Positions 11,887-25,727 of a stretch of DNA of 64,000 bases are shown here, piece by piece. The position numbers were made by a program, and so were the translations under genes. This DNA comes from Paragordius varius. Its lineage: Eukaryota; Nematomorpha. The notes beneath the pieces are model-generated. The model was given only the letters and a program-made list of their open reading frames with translations, was not told the DNA's origin and made no database searches. How positions within the stretch are numbered: position 1 is the first letter of the stretch; each line of letters opens with the position of its first letter. Location of the stretch: assembly GCA_964247055.1 (NCBI GenBank), contig OZ176057.1, positions 4,092,001 through 4,156,000 of the forward strand. The letters run 5' to 3'.

Positions 11887-13870
11887 CCCCTAGATATTAT
11901 AGCTGTTTACGATAAAAATTTTATAAAAAACTATTCTGTTAACCACTTTAAAAATTTTATTTTTTAAAGGTGTTGTTAATGGTCTAAAAAAATATTTTTT
12001 TTAGGAAGTTTTAAATAGTCATTTAAGAGATTCACCGAAAATATCGCGGGAAGGTTTGACCGCATACTACTTTTATTCACTTTTGGTTTTGGCCCTTACG
12101 GGTATTTTATAAAAGTTATCAAAAATTTTGTCAGCTTCATCTCAGAAAATGGCATAATTTGCTCACATCTTGTTAAATTTATTTGGTGAAAACTAAATGC
12201 TTCATTCCTAAAAATATCACTAAATTATATAATAAACCACACATTAAAAGCATGGTAATATTATAAAATTTTTATTTTTAGACGTAGGCCCTATCCTTAT
12301 TTATTGCCCTTCTAAAATAGGCTAGTTCTGGTGTAAATAATTACTAAATGGTTTGTAGAAGCTAAAACCAAAAAGACCATGATTATTCTGATACATTTTT
12401 CATCAGAACAAATTTTAAATTCACCGTTCGGACGCAACGCTATGCAAAGTTTTTGATTGACTATATTTACCTGAATTGTATTTAATATATTGATTGAAAT
12501 ATTGAATGTAATGGCTGGTCAATAGTTTTAACGCTGTTTTGATTAAATTAAAGCGTTTAATGTGAATATTTATTGGTTATTGGATATGGTATATATTCAC
12601 AGAGAAAGTGAATATAATCGAGATTCTCGATAGTATTTTGTTGCAAATACTATTAATCATGATAAAATAAAACAAACAATTCTGATTTGGCAAAATTATT
12701 ATTCTAATGAGCAATAAACAATTTATGACATAAGAAAAAAAATGCATAATTTGTTATATTATATATATGTATAAATTTACATAATTTTGCCAAATCTATT
12801 TTACATTATGCATAAGTTATACATTACTTAGTTGTGAAGCATCAAACCAATATTCCAAAAATCAGAGAAGCTATGAAGTTTTTGAAAAGTCATAACTGTT
12901 TAAAACAGACATGTTTATAAACTTGATGTTGCACCAAAAACAAATTTTGTACGATTTAAGAAAAGAAACAGAAATCAGATAAATTTGATTAAGAAATTCT
13001 TAGATATAAAGAAATATTCAAAGATGTATCTCTTAAAATATTCCTAGCAACCTGAAAATTGGAGAGGCAAAAAATTTGCCAAGCAAAAAAAACCCAAATT
13101 GATTTGCACACAGCCGTTTTTTTGTAAATCTTTATGTGTGATAACACTTTTATGTATTGATTCTCAGATACCTTATTATTTTCTTTTATAGTATAAAATT
13201 AAATTAGAGACTGCTAATTAAAATAGGTGGGTGTGTATTTGGAATTAATCCAGCTATCAAAATTAATACACTTAATTAAATGGCTGATTTTTATTAAGAT
13301 TAAGATTATAATGTATGGTAAACTAATTTTCTGATAAGAAACCACGCTATGATATCAAACGAATATTTTAGCAATATCCCAACTTGGACTCATTTCCAAT
13401 CGCAAAAACAAAAATTTAAAGTTTCACCCACCGATATTTTCTATGCCGTCATTTATAACATTAAATCAATACCAGATTAATTTATTGATTTTATCTTTTG
13501 ATAAATATATGTTTTAACTTTTAGCATTAACATCATAATGTAAATAATAATTATTTATCGTTGTTAGATAAATATTTCGATACATTTTGTAATAAAAACA
13601 ATTAATGTATAATGTTTCATAAAATATTACATGATTTATGTGTGATTTTATGGTGGCATCATTTATTATTGATTTCAAATTATACCATTAATATGTTCTT
13701 TAACTTGTGACATACGTTTTGATAAAAAAATATTTAGCATGTGGATCGTTTTCATAGCCATTTAAAGGCCCTAATAATTCAACTAAGTAATTTGTTTCAC
13801 AAAGCCAAATAAACCAAAAAAACGTTTTCCAAACTGTATGTTGAGTTAGCCTAAATCAATACACCCCATC

Positions 13871-14193
13871 ATGTACAAGATAACTAACAAGAACTTTAAC
13901 GATTCTAATTCTAAAATGAATATCAATACAAATATCCCTTCCAACATAATGAATAGTAGTGATAAAAAATACAATTCTATAATCTATTCCAAAGGAGCTA
14001 ATTGTAGTTTTAGCAGTAACAGTAATAATCCAAAATTTCAATTTAAAGATTATTTGCACAATCTTTTTATCCCAGACTCCACGTCCCGTGTTACCGTTAA
14101 ACTTTTTGGGAGCCAACGGGCCTGTCAACTCGAACAGGAAAGGCAAACAGCTTCGGGTTTTAAATTCATAATCCATCCTTTGAGTCGATTTCG
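13871..14193 (+). CDS. Ih: HCN/Ih channel, alternative exon 1b (isoform b N-terminus)
   Basis: A second, shorter first coding exon inside intron 1. The ATG at 13871 has an in-frame TAG upstream (13847-13849). It encodes 107 residues: a short Asn/Ser-rich leader, then FKDYLHNLFIPDSTSRVTVK and LFGSQRACQLEQERQ, ending IIHPLSRFR. This aligns along its length with the HCN domain of exon 1a but is clearly diverged. If cut after CG at 14193 it ends in phase 2 and joins exon 2 to give R-FYWD, exactly as exon 1a does, for a 995-residue channel. The donor would be CG/GTTTCC, a poor match to consensus. It is therefore either a weakly used alternative promoter exon or a decaying duplicate; the intact frame favours use. 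Confidence 0.75.
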
Positions 14194-15921
14194 GTTTCCA
14201 TTTTTTTCTTTATAATTTTTTTATTAAATATATATGTACATATTGATCTAATTCGTATAAACTCTGAAAGTATTCTATCAGATTATTTTTAACCTTTTGG
14301 GGATATTTGCGGTATTATTTTTTAAATGCAAATCGGCTCAACAAATAATCCAAACAGCTTAAAACCAATTACTTAAATATTACATGATCGAATCTGTATA
14401 ATTATTTTCAAAATTGGTAATATGATCAGATAAACACATTTAAAATTTCTTAATTAATGTAGGAAATATCGGTTTAATATATGTGTTTTTTTGACACTTT
14501 GTGACTTTTTGGGGTTAGTTTTATACCCCAGAGCTATATAATTTTAAAATTTTTATTGGGCCAAATAATACAGACTCTTTAACCTTTTAGGCGCATACAA
14601 AAATTTTTTCTTAACTAATATAAAATTATTAAAAAATATATCCTAATTCGCCGCCATTTTTTCTTTTATTATTTTCTTTGTATTGTGGATACAACACATA
14701 AAGGACTGTATATTGGTTGAAGAATATAAATAATTAATTTTGGAAAGCATTCAAATTTCAATTTAATAGTAAATTTTTGGTATTTATTTTTATATCAGTT
14801 TTTCAATAGTGCTTTGGACCTATCTGAACTTAGGACTTTAGAAGTTAAAAACTGTTAGAATTAAGTATCTAATACATAAGAAGAGGGTTTGTTAATTAAA
14901 TTTCCATGCAACCTGCAAAACAGTAGTGTATTTACTAATTAAAACTCTGAGATCGAAATTACCCAAAAATATCGTTGGGGACAAAAATATAAAATGAAGT
15001 TAAAGTATTTGCTTTATAAGTTTTACGATTTATCTCTATAAATTTAAATTTTACCGTAATTGAACCTAAATCTGTTAATTATGAAAATATTATAGTTTTA
15101 AACTAATTTGGAGCTTTCAGTTTGACAAGAAATTTTTATGTGTTTATTTAACGATTATGATTTGAAATTATTATTATTATTAAATGACATAATTTTCAAT
15201 TTTCCAGCCATCATTGTTAATATTTTATGTTTATAGAACCGTAATTGGTTTTAATACACAATATACATACAAACTGCTGGTGAAAATTCATTGTACAAGA
15301 ATCCTAAAAGAGTTCATTTTTTGGCAATAACTTATATGGCTTTCCTTGTCATATTTTAGGTATACTTAAGAACCAGTACAAAAACCTTTTTATTACTAAT
15401 ATATTGAATTTAACGTATATTTTATATTTTTAAGGCAATAGCTTGTTTCTTAGGTTTGTCTTAATTTTTTACTTTGACGGTGTTTATTTTATCGATTTTA
15501 GCAACGAAATTACAGAAAATGATTATCATTAACCAAAATTGATATGAATTTTATTTTTTACAAATATATTGTTAGAATATAAAAACTTTAGTTACATCAC
15601 TAATAACTATAATTAAATCATTTATAATAGTTGCTCTTTAAAATAATCATTTTACTAGAATTATATAAAAAAATTTAACTTTGATGCTATTTTTAATATA
15701 TAAATTGTTGTTTTTAAAATTAAATAATTTAGCTAAAAACTTAACCTTAAATTAAAATATTAAATAAAACATGGATACAATTTAAGCAACCAAAAATTAA
15801 AACCATTTTTTAATGTAAACTATGTTATAAAAAATATAAATATTAAGCAAATTTGGTTTAAATATAAATAAAATATAGGGTGTAAAATTTACCGAATTGT
15901 ATAGCTTCCCACCATCTAGAG

Positions 15922-18310
15922 CAGTGGTACTTGCCAAAAAAATTTGACGGGCCAAATAAAACATATTTTTTTTCGATATGAACCTTATAATGGCAAATAT
16001 TCCATAGCTATTTGGACACATACGCACATATTTTTACTCTAAATCAGCACAATGAATTTTTTGCGGGTCGCATGTAAATCCAGCTAAAAATTCGTGCACC
16101 ATTTATTTAAAAATTAAAATATTTTGATAACAACATTTATTTAGATATTAACCAATATTTTTTGACAAATTTGGTTTCGCCTCATGGCAGGCCAATCTTA
16201 ATACGCCGTCCATATGATCATTAGTTAAGCGATTTCGGTATGTATTCTTGAGAGACTTCATTTTTGATATGCCGTCTCACACGTGTAAGTTGATGGAAGT
16301 TAAGATAACTTGAGCACATTTTTTTATATTATATTTATTTGGCACAACTTGCCAAAACTCTACATATTTTTCTTCTCTTTGATTTTCCTTATAAATAGCT
16401 TAAATTGGAATTTAAAATCAACGAATTCTTCAATGATAAGCGCCTGATCAAAACCGAAAAGCTCAAGTTGCTTAATGTTGGAAATATCCATATGCCATGG
16501 ATCTTCAACGAGTTTTAAGCAATTTTTAATATTTTTTAATTCTTGAAATCTGAATTTCATCTCATTAGATAAAAATGTTAAATGATTGTCTATTATTAAA
16601 TTAATATCCGCGGTAAAATCCATATTTTCTTTACAATTGTTTTAAGTGTTGGAAAATGTAGGAGTGTTTTATCTATAAAATCTTGTTTATATATTATTAA
16701 TTTTTCTTCAAAAGCAAATATATGATTAGCAAATTGGGTTATTATTTTGCTCCCTTGAAGACTTGTATTAAAAGTATTAATTTTATAAGTAATGTCGCAA
16801 ACGTAGGCTAATAAAACCCACCATTTGTCACTATTAATTTCCTCGTCAAACTTTCTGTTATCTTTTATAAATAATAGAATATGTCTTAAATCAAAAAATC
16901 TATTCAATACTTTGCTAAGACTTAGCCATCTCATAGCGGTGTACAAATATCATCAAACTCACTGTATCTTTCAGAAGGTTTTTGAATTTACGGCGATTGA
17001 ATTCGCTGCCACGGATGTAGTTAACTATATCCACAACCGTTTTAATTACTAAATTTAGTGATTCATCTTTTACAAGCGAAACCAAATTTTGCTGATGAAT
17101 AAAGCAGTGAAAGGATAAAATAGTTTGTAAACTATATTTGTTTTTAAAAAGAGGAATAAATTCTTTTATTCCAATCATAGAGGGACAGCCATCGGTGCAG
17201 ATCGAAACTTTTTCATAAGTATACCATTACTATCGAAAAAAGAGCATTATTTTGAGACAATCACTTCTTTTTGTGGTATTATTCATTGGTAAAAATTTCA
17301 AATATTCCTTGTTTATGTTGTCGTTGCGAAATCTCACGAAGAGCGCACATTGAGGTGTTGAGCTTATATCAGTGCTAGAATCAATTGCAATACTGAAGTA
17401 TTTGCAGTTTAGAGCCAATAATGTTTTGTTAAAAATGTATTTAGACATATCTTCAATGCGTCGATAACATGTTGAATCCGAAAGTTGAAGTTTTTTAATT
17501 TGCCTCATGATTTGATCATTTATCAAATAAAAAAGTGCAACCATTTATTAGACATTCTTTTATTAGTTGGGAATCAGTAAACGGTTTCATATTTTTTCCT
17601 AAAATATAGCAAATTTCATACGAAGCTAATGTTACAGCATTTTTCTGAGAAAAAGCTATGCAATAATGGATTTTTCTTTCTCTTGTAATTCCTTAAAATT
17701 TTTATATTTTTCGTTTCTTTCCTCATGATTTTCTGGTAATTTATGAGAATGATGGATTTTAAAATATCTTTCAATATTGTATTTTTTTATAATTATGTTA
17801 TTCTTGCATATAAGGTAGGTAGCAACATTGTTATTTAAAACGACAAAAAAATTATTTTCCCATTCTTTTTTATAGGAGCGATTTTCATCGGATAATTTAC
17901 GTTTTTGGGCATTAGATGTCATCCTTTGAATTTATGTTTAAATATGTAAAAAAATAGGAATATAAATTGAATTATGCTATAAAAAACAGGTCAAAATTCA
18001 ATGGTGTCGAAATGAAAAATATTTTATGGGAATGAGTTATAAAAATGATGCAGGATAGCAATGAAATGTATGTGCAATGGGTGAAAACAAAAAAAGAAAT
18101 GCAATAATTTCAAACAGAAAAGAAAATAGAATAGAGAAAAAGAAACAACGTGTGCCCATAAATCATAAATTTAAAATCATTTTAATGTAGGAAAATTTTT
18201 CTACATTGCACATTGGGTAAAAAATAAATATTATCAATTAAAAAAATTTAAGTATCAAGGTCATAGGGCAATTTTAAAGCACACTTAGGGCCGCGGTTTG
18301 AGTATCACTG
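15922..18310 (-). mobile_element. hAT transposon (GTF2IRD2/ZBED-like group), decayed
   Basis: The left end CAGTGGTACTTGCCAAAA and the right end (read inward) CAGTGATACTCAAACC are the classical hAT terminal inverted repeat CAGTGGTNCTC, and GGGCC or GGCCGC follows on each side. The 8-bp flanks are ATCTAGAG (15914-15921) and ATATAGAT (18311-18318), a diverged duplication of the nTCTAGAn type. The element is 2,389 bp with its transposase on the minus strand, so it lies antisense to the HCN gene in intron 1. Confidence 0.82.
16360..17922 (-). pseudogene. hAT transposase, broken
   Basis: Cut-and-paste transposase of the group that gave rise to GTF2IRD2- and ZBED5-like genes. From the 5' end (17922): a BED-like start with CKNNIIIKKYNIERYFKIHH (17656-17922); a catalytic-core piece with SIAIDSSTDISS followed by a phenylalanine-rich strand (17230-17544); FHCFIHQQNLVSLV, the conserved HCxxHQ zone (16915-17178); then AMRWLSLSKVLNRFFDLR, the RWLS motif (16596-16946); and a C-terminal piece (16360-16623). 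The pieces lie in different frames and overlap or are separated, so at least four frame breaks exist and the gene is dead. The order and spacing match an intact hAT transposase of about 600 residues. Confidence 0.85.
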
Positions 18311-18844
18311 ATATAGATCAATGCTCACCAAAATTTAAAGAAAATTTTTCATTTTTAAGTGTCATAATACCGAAGAATAATAATAATACCATTTAACTCA
18401 TTTGCGGATATTTATCAAAATGCGCATTTGCGTCAGAAAAATTAAATATTTGAAAAGAGAGTATGATATTTTTTAAATATTTAATTAGTGGATATCATAC
18501 TATAGCATACATTATTTTTATCTAACTGTCCTGGTATTTTTTCGTCTCAATTAAAAACCTAGCCAATTTTGAAGAGCAAAAAAATTTGGGACTTTCGCGA
18601 CTACCCATCTAATAATTATTTTCAAAAATAAATGTATATCCTTTTATTTGTAGTTTATAATTTTTAATATGAAGCATTTAGCTTTCAATAAATATATTTA
18701 TTTAAAAATATGCGCAATTGCCATCTTCTAATATGGAATACATATCACAAATGTGTAAATAACTTTTTAATTACTTAGGGCATGATAAGCTTCATACATT
18801 TCCCCATCAGAATATATATTTATGTATATTATTAACCAGTCATC

Positions 18845-19075
18845 ACCCTTAAACAATTCAAATTCACATGTTTTTTAAGATTTAAAATTACCTATATTTT
18901 TAGAAAATAAAATTTTGTTTTTAATTAAAATAATAGTAAAAAAATAATCTATGCAATAAATATATTTCATATTAATAATGAGTTATATTAGTTCGAAAAT
19001 AGTTCAAGGGTCAATTTGAATAAATCGAGGGTGAATTTGAATTGTTAAAGGATGAATTTGAACTGTAAATACTAT
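18845..19075. repeat. GGTGAATTTGAAT-ended repeat element, copy B
   Basis: Same family as 9664-9900. Here both ends carry the motif: ACAATTCAAATTCACATG on the left, and GAGGGTGAATTTGAATTG and further near-repeats on the right. The ends are thus inverted repeats made of a minisatellite-like unit, around an AT-rich core of about 150 bp. Confidence 0.65.
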
Positions 19076-19512
19076 ATTATTTCAACAGGATATTATTTTG
19101 TGCAAACTATGTAAATCAGCAATAACCCGATCAAGGGTATATTTTCGATTTTTAGTTTTTAGCAACTAAAATGATTCAGTTTTAAAATATGTAGTTTGCA
19201 GCATCTATGCTACTTTAGCCGCTCAATTTAAGTTAAATGAGCATCATGACTATGAGTGAGACAACTCTGCTTGAACTTATAATTTAACCAATATATAAAA
19301 TTTAGGTTATTAAAATAAAAATGGTGACTATTTAAGTCTTTACAATTAATATCGTTAACTTTCCCAAAATGCAAGTGAGTTCTTGTTTTTTGATGGTATT
19401 TTTTATTTTTAAAAATCCTTGTTGATATTTTAAATTACAAGTATTTACAAAATATCTGTGTCGATACACTTCTAAAAAATACAGATTGATTGTCTTAAAC
19501 ACATATAATTAA

Positions 19513-20081
19513 CACTTCGATTCAAATTGGGGTATCTAAATACCCCAGACAAAATTCAAATTCTAATTTTTAAAATACTACTGAAGGAAACGGTCCCAAT
19601 TTAAATTTATGCTTCTATCCTGATAAATATTATATAAATATGCTAAAATATCTTGATAAAATTTTGTTTTGAAAAAAACTACTTCGACGCCATTTTTATT
19701 TTACAAAAATTTTGCAAAATATCGTCTTCATTCAATTTTAAGGGTAAAATTAAAGCTAATTTTTAATTTAAATTACATCTAACATTGATAGAAATAGAAA
19801 GAGCGGTTTATTTTGTAATATTTTTAATTTTACAATTTGACACATGTCACGTTGACTAAATTATTTTTACTTTCAGTTTTACCTCAAAATAAGTAATATC
19901 AAGTGTTTTTGAATAGAATTATTTATATATTTCGGTTTATTAATGTTATATAAGTGCAAAATTTTGCCATGGTTTTGATTGCTTTCATACTTTTTAAAGT
20001 ATTTGATTTTAAACAGGCCTGGGGTATCCAACTACCCCAATTTGAATCGAAGGACTAAAATGAGTGTGTTGTATCCAAGTG
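19513..20081. mobile_element. TTAA-flanked MITE, copy 2
   Basis: Flanked by TTAA at 19509-19512 and 20082-20085. The left end is CACTTCGATTCAAATTGGGG and the right end closes with TACCCCAATTTGAATCGAAG, a short tail and AAGTG. Internal landmarks CTGAAGGAAACGGTCC and TTGCCATGGTTTTGATT are shared with copies 1 and 3. At 569 bp it is the longest copy and the best reference for the family. Confidence 0.8.
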
Positions 20082-20085
20082 TTAA

Positions 20086-22814
20086 AAAAACCCGTAAACA
20101 CATTTTTCAATTTTACCCTGAACAAAAATTTTTTCAGCCACTCGGGGTTTTTTGCATTTTCTGATATTTAATGTCATTTTAACAGTTAATCCGAAATAAA
20201 AATTATAATTTCTACTAATAATTTTGTATAATTTATTGATTTTTCGATTATGCGCCATACTTTATTAAAATTTCACAAACAAATGCCAATTTGTAATATA
20301 TCATTCGAAAGAGTAATGATAACACTATAAAATGCATACTAATATGTTTTATATTGATATTGGACATAGAAAGCGACAAACCCGCGGAGCGAGAGCGTTT
20401 TTCATAATTAAAATATTTTATTAACTAATGGATGAATAACTCAAACTTTGTCTATATGGCATTGAATGTCCAAAAAGATAACACAAGAAAGTTTTTTGAA
20501 TTAAACACATATTTATTGTTTTTATGTCATTCAACGCTATTTTTAAGTTTTTTGTTTTTTAAAAAATTACCATGTCATCAATTTTCTTTGGGAGGCTAAA
20601 TTTAAAATTTTAAGACTTAAAACAAATTTTAAGATTAATCTTTTTAGCGATTGTGTAATAAATTTACAGCTATTACTATGTATTTTAGTATCCCCTTTAT
20701 AAAATCATTATGATAATAATGATTTTTATTAAAAAACAACAAAAGCTTTCTCAAAGTTTTTTTAATTTATTACTAATGTAACCCTAATTATATTAAAATT
20801 TATATGAATATTAAATTTGTTGGTATGTGAAATTTTTGATCTATTTATGAGTTAAAAATTTTGACCATATAAACTCAAATAAATTTTTACTTCAATAGTT
20901 CAAATAACCAACGATAATTTGTAAGATAGAAAATTTCGATTTTAATGTTAAATCGGGGCCAAAAATCAATTCTTTGCTGTTAGACCTATTTTTTTCAGAA
21001 ACACTTACAATATAAATTGATAAAATAAATTTTTAATTCACGAGAATGGCATTAAAAAGTCACAATTTGTTGTCTGGTATTATTCACATTTCATAAAAAA
21101 GCTTTAACTTCAAATTTGTTGAGAAAAACTTAAAATTTTTTTTTCTATTTTGTAAGCGAGAGTGTTTTGGTTGGCAACATGTTTGCATTTTATGTTTTAC
21201 AGCTTTACAAAATATTTGCCATTATTAATACTAAATGACATTTATTATTAATACATGCTATTAAATCGAAATGTGTCCGCATAAATGGTTTCCATATTAC
21301 GAAAAAACATTGTTACAAAATAAAATTAGCTTTTATATTTGAATCTATGTCATTTCACTACGCACAACATGATTTTTTTAACAAAAACGACTAATATAAA
21401 ATTAATAATTTATAGATACCATATATTCATATTTTGTCAATGTGGTAAACTCATTTTTCCATTAAAATAAGTGTTTTCACATTATCTATTAATTTTTTAA
21501 AATTTGTCGAATTTTTAGTTAAATAAACGGTCATTTTTTCCATATTAAATTTTATATTGATCTTAATTCATTACAGAATATTAGTAATCATTTATTTTTA
21601 TATTAATATCGATAATTTACATTTAATAACGGAGTGGACACAATCGGGTCATATAAAAATATTTGTATTTATTATATAAATTCTGAGAGTCTTTTAAAAA
21701 TATATACTTCTAGTAATCGCTCCATAAAAATTGCAAAATTTGCACACAATGAGCTTTTCTGAGAGATGGCCCACTCTAAAATGAGCTAGTTTTTTCAAAA
21801 TAAACCCAATAATTACGAGGCCCGATTATTTACATTATACCAGATTATAAGTATTGTTAAAAAATAATTTTCAGAAAAAATTTGTTGAGTATTTAATGGT
21901 ATTTACAAGCATTATGGAAACGGTATAATAACTTTTAAGACATTATAAAAACACTTGTCTGTATAAATAAATGGCGCTAAACATTATTATCTCCTAAATT
22001 AATTGTGTTCATTCCAAGCAGATTATTTCAAACACATTTTAAATATAAATTAAATTTGAATGAGATTTTTTTCAAAATTCTGTATTAATATATATTAACA
22101 TCATCTTATATATATTGTTGTTATAAATGTTTTATTCTGTTTCTACATCGATATACCATAAAATACGTGTCAAGAAAATGTTGCGTAAAATTATATTTAA
22201 AATGAATCTTTGTAAATAATTTTTTTGACGCCATAATTCAGCATAAATAATAAATTATTATCAAGCATTCTCAGCATTTTTGCATTTATTTTTGCAAATT
22301 AGCCCAATGTGCCACAACTTTAACAATTTTCTCATCTACTTCGAAAACTTAAAATATGATTTTGATTTTATATACAGTTGCTTTTTATTTTTTTATAATG
22401 TAGTATTAACATTCGCTAAAAATATTTAGCAAAGGATGCGCAAATTATGCCACTTTTTGATGTAGCGCTATTATCACCAGTGAAAATATTATATATGCAT
22501 TTTAATCATAAAATATATAATTCATTTTAAATTTCTTTGTGTGCACTGAATAAATAAAATAGATATTTTCCAGGCGGCCTATCCATAATTTCTTTCACAT
22601 AGGTTTATAATACAAATGTATCCTTACACTATTTTTCAGTGAATTAGATTTATTAGACACCTTGTTGAAATAAAATTTAATAAATGTAATATATGTTGAT
22701 GTAAAAAATCATTTTAAACTGAAATAATAAATGAATTCTAAAATTCTTTTTTATAATGATTAAAAGTGCGATATTTCTAGAGATAAGAGTATTAGTAAAT
22801 ACAATAAAAATTGT
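20086..22814. other. AT-rich part of HCN intron 1, nothing recognised
   Basis: Short chance frames only. CCCGCGGAGCGAGAGCG at about 20381-20397 is an isolated GC-rich patch without a partner. Confidence 0.5.
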
Positions 22815-23051
22815 AATACGGATAAACGTAAAAATATAGAGACAAATATTTTTTTCCAAAAAACAACCATACTTTTAAACCATAATTTTTCATATTTAAG
22901 CTATTTAATTACGATTGGAATTTATAAAATTGATTGTGTTAATATATATTTAAATTTTACAGTTTTTATTAAATAATGAGTTTTATTTAATAAATATAAT
23001 TATCTATGGTTGTCTTTTGGAAAAAATTTTGTCTTTATATTTCACCGTATA
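22815..23051. mobile_element. MITE with ATACGGACAAAACG-type ends, copy 2
   Basis: The left end AATACGGATAAACGTAAAAA and the right end TATTTCACCGTATAA are diverged versions of the inverted repeat at 2123-2373. Shared interior includes the AACAACCATACTTTTAAACC zone and its mirror GGTTGTCTTTTGG. The ends are more mutated than in copy 1. Confidence 0.7.
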
Positions 23052-23226
23052 ATTAATTTTTACTGTAGTTAGACAACAGCCACTCTTTACCTTTTCTGAT
23101 TTAGTCGCATAGTAATAAAGGTAAGATAATTAAACCTAAAAATTTTAAAACATTATTTTTTAATGCACCCCTTTAAAACATTACGAAAAAAATTTTAATT
23201 ACTCAAATTATATACGACAATTGTCC

Positions 23227-23270
<44 letters not shown>

Positions 23271-24220
23271 TTTGCAACCTTAATCTATAAAATGCAAAAA
23301 TATATGTCGTATTTTAAGTTTTTTAGAGATATGAGGCGACAAATCAGTAAAACCAAACATTTAACAAATAATTGTAAGCGACTAGATATCTTTTAAAAAT
23401 AGTATTTACATATCCAATAAAATAATGATAATAGAAATTCCCAGAATAAAATGACATCTAACCAAAATTTTTAAACATTGCAACCTTATATTATATATAT
23501 ATATAAATATGATTTTTAAAAAAGATATATTGTAATGCTTTGTTTTTATATTTGATACTTTTATATTTAGCCATGAACTTTCAAGAAATTTTGCAAAAAA
23601 AATCTCTTTTGTGGTTAATATAGTGGTACTTAATAAGATTTAGTATTATTAGATGTCATTGTCGTATTTTTTGAGTGTATAAATTTGGATTAATATCTTT
23701 GAACGTTTTAAAAAGCAGTTAATTTAAAAATTAATATTCTAATCGAAAAAATGTCGTAACTATTGAAAAAACAGTATGTTTCAAATTATTTTGGTAACAT
23801 TATTTACAATAAACATATAAATTGATATTTTATTTTACTTTGTTTTTCGATTGACTTTAACTTTTACCATTGTTTAATATTTAATGGTATCGCCTGACAG
23901 TAATAATTTACGAGATTTCGCTGGAATAATCTTCGGTATAATTGTATTTTAGACCTGTTAGCTAACGATACTGCCCTTTTTCATACTATAATTATAAATT
24001 TGCATTGGTGGTTATTTAAAACGTGCTTACCAAAAATTTTTTGAAGGGTAAAAAAAGTATATTTTTATTGTTTCAAGGGCCGCGTACCACATATTACCGA
24101 TACATAACTCCTTTTACTTGCAGATATTTATAATCCAAATAAATACATATAAAAAATAAAAATGAGTTCAGGTCTTTTAAAACCACGACAGAAATTTACA
24201 CATATATAAATAAATTTTAG

Positions 24221-24384
24221 ATTTTATTGGGATGTATTCATGCTATTCCTACTTGCCGCAAATCTCATCATACTGCCAGTTACTATAACCTTTTTTAACA
24301 ATGACCTCAGCATTTATTGGCTTGTTTTTAATTGCTTTTCTGATACAATGTTCCTATGCGACATAGTGGTTAACTTTCGTACAG
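24221..24384 (+). CDS. Ih: HCN/Ih channel, exon 2 (S1-S2)
   Basis: The acceptor TTTTAG is followed by the codon-completing A, then [20 protein letters not shown] (S1) and an S2 ending in DIVVNFRTG. The donor is ACAG/GTAAGA. The exon enters in phase 2 and leaves in phase 1 (164 nt). FYWD at the start of S1 and VVNFRTG at the end of S2 are signatures of animal HCN channels. It is common to both N-terminal isoforms. Confidence 0.95.
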
Positions 24385-24396
24385 GTAAGAATTATG

Positions 24397-24418
24397 TTGG
24401 GAACTAGGGGGGGGGGGT
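24397..24418. repeat. Poly-G run in intron 2
   Basis: A run of about ten G directly after the exon 2 donor region is unusual in this AT-rich DNA. It may be a sequencing or assembly hot spot or a G-rich splicing enhancer; nothing else supports either. Confidence 0.6.
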
Positions 24419-25299
24419 TAAAATTATTTTTTTTAAAAAAATTTATTTTTCATAAAAGTGTTAAATAAATTAATGAAACAAAACGATATATATCAAATAA
24501 TATTTAAACTATATTTGCGATGAGCGTGAAACAATGCTAAAAAGTTAATTTGATTTTTGACATATTAATTATTTTGTCAAATGTTTTTACAAATATTAAA
24601 ATAATTTTTAATTATTTTTGTTCATAAAATATTAAATGTTAGATAGCCAAAATGTGTTGGAAAAAATATGTTTTTTCTATTAAATAAGTATGATTAACTT
24701 CCAGGACCCTAAATATAAAAACTAGAATTTGAGATAGAATAATTGAAGTAAACGCTATATTAATTTTATAAAAAATAAAAAACACCAAACATATTGTTTA
24801 GTGTGTAGGATTACAAAACTCTTCAAAAAACATAAACTCTTATTTATAAAATTATAAAATATTATAATTTCATATGAATATAAAATTTAACTTTTTTGAC
24901 TGAAAAATCAGATTTTTGCGATTTATATAAAGAAATGGAAAGTTTGGCAGAAAGTTTTATGATGAGGATTAATTTTTTTTTTAAATTATTAAAATATTAT
25001 ATGATAAGTGCGCCTAGAATCCATATTTTAAACTATAATCCAATAAAATAATTTTTTTTAAGTTATTTATATTTGAATTTCTTGGAGCCAATTATTGCCA
25101 AAACAACCAAACTGTAATCCTATTTTACATGCTTTTGGGTTTTGTCTTACTTTCTGAAATCAAAATTTTTATCAAGCTAAAATATTAAGTGGGAACTTTT
25201 CAATCCTTAATATATGTTAACTTATTCTATACAGATTATTTAAAAAAACTATTTGTAATAACGAAACCAATGTCTTATCGATATTTATCTCATTCACAG

Positions 25300-25586
25300 G
25301 TATAATGCCAGAAGATAAAACTGAACACATAATATTAGATCCAAAAATAATAGCACGTCATTACGCTAAAACATGGTTCATACTTGATTTTTTAAGCTCG
25401 TTTCCTTTCGATTACTTTTTGCTCATTTTCAATCCATACCTCATCCAAACGGATGGCCACAAATTCCAAATGATACAAGCGGGCCGAGCCCTTCGTATCC
25501 TACGCCTAGCTAAATTGCTTAGCCTACTTAGGCTTTTACGGGTTAGTCGATTAGTCCGTTATGTTAGCCAATGGGAGGAAGTCTAT
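25300..25586 (+). CDS. Ih: HCN/Ih channel, exon 3 (S3-S4 voltage sensor)
   Basis: Acceptor TTCACAG, donor TAT/GTAAGG, 287 nt, phase 1 in and 0 out. It encodes [16 protein letters not shown], then S3 ([18 protein letters not shown]), and the S4 voltage sensor [19 protein letters not shown] followed by [15 protein letters not shown]4 keeps the HCN pattern of regularly spaced Arg/Lys broken by a central Ser. QWEEVY is the arthropod form of the S4-S5 linker. Confidence 0.95.
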
Positions 25587-25727
25587 GTAAGGCTTATAAT
25601 ATTGTGATTTTGATTAAACAAAAGTAATTAAATATTTTTACAGTAATAGTTGTTTATAAAGCTAACCATAAGATTAAATTGTTTATATTAGAAGTATTTA
25701 GTTAGCAAAGATTCTAATCATCTAGAA

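Larger units (their letters stand above)
9150..24220 (+). other. HCN intron 1 (15.1 kb)
   Basis: Donor CAG/GTAAAT at 9150 and acceptor AATTTTAG ending at 24220. It contains alternative exon 1b, one near-complete hAT element, at least six MITE copies and long AT-rich stretches (about 11.9-13.8, 14.6-15.9, 20.1-22.8 and 23.1-24.2 kb) in which I see no further feature. Confidence 0.8.

Noticed and set aside
16825-17052. + strand frame of 75 codons within the hAT element
   Set aside because: Shadow of the transposase on the other strand.
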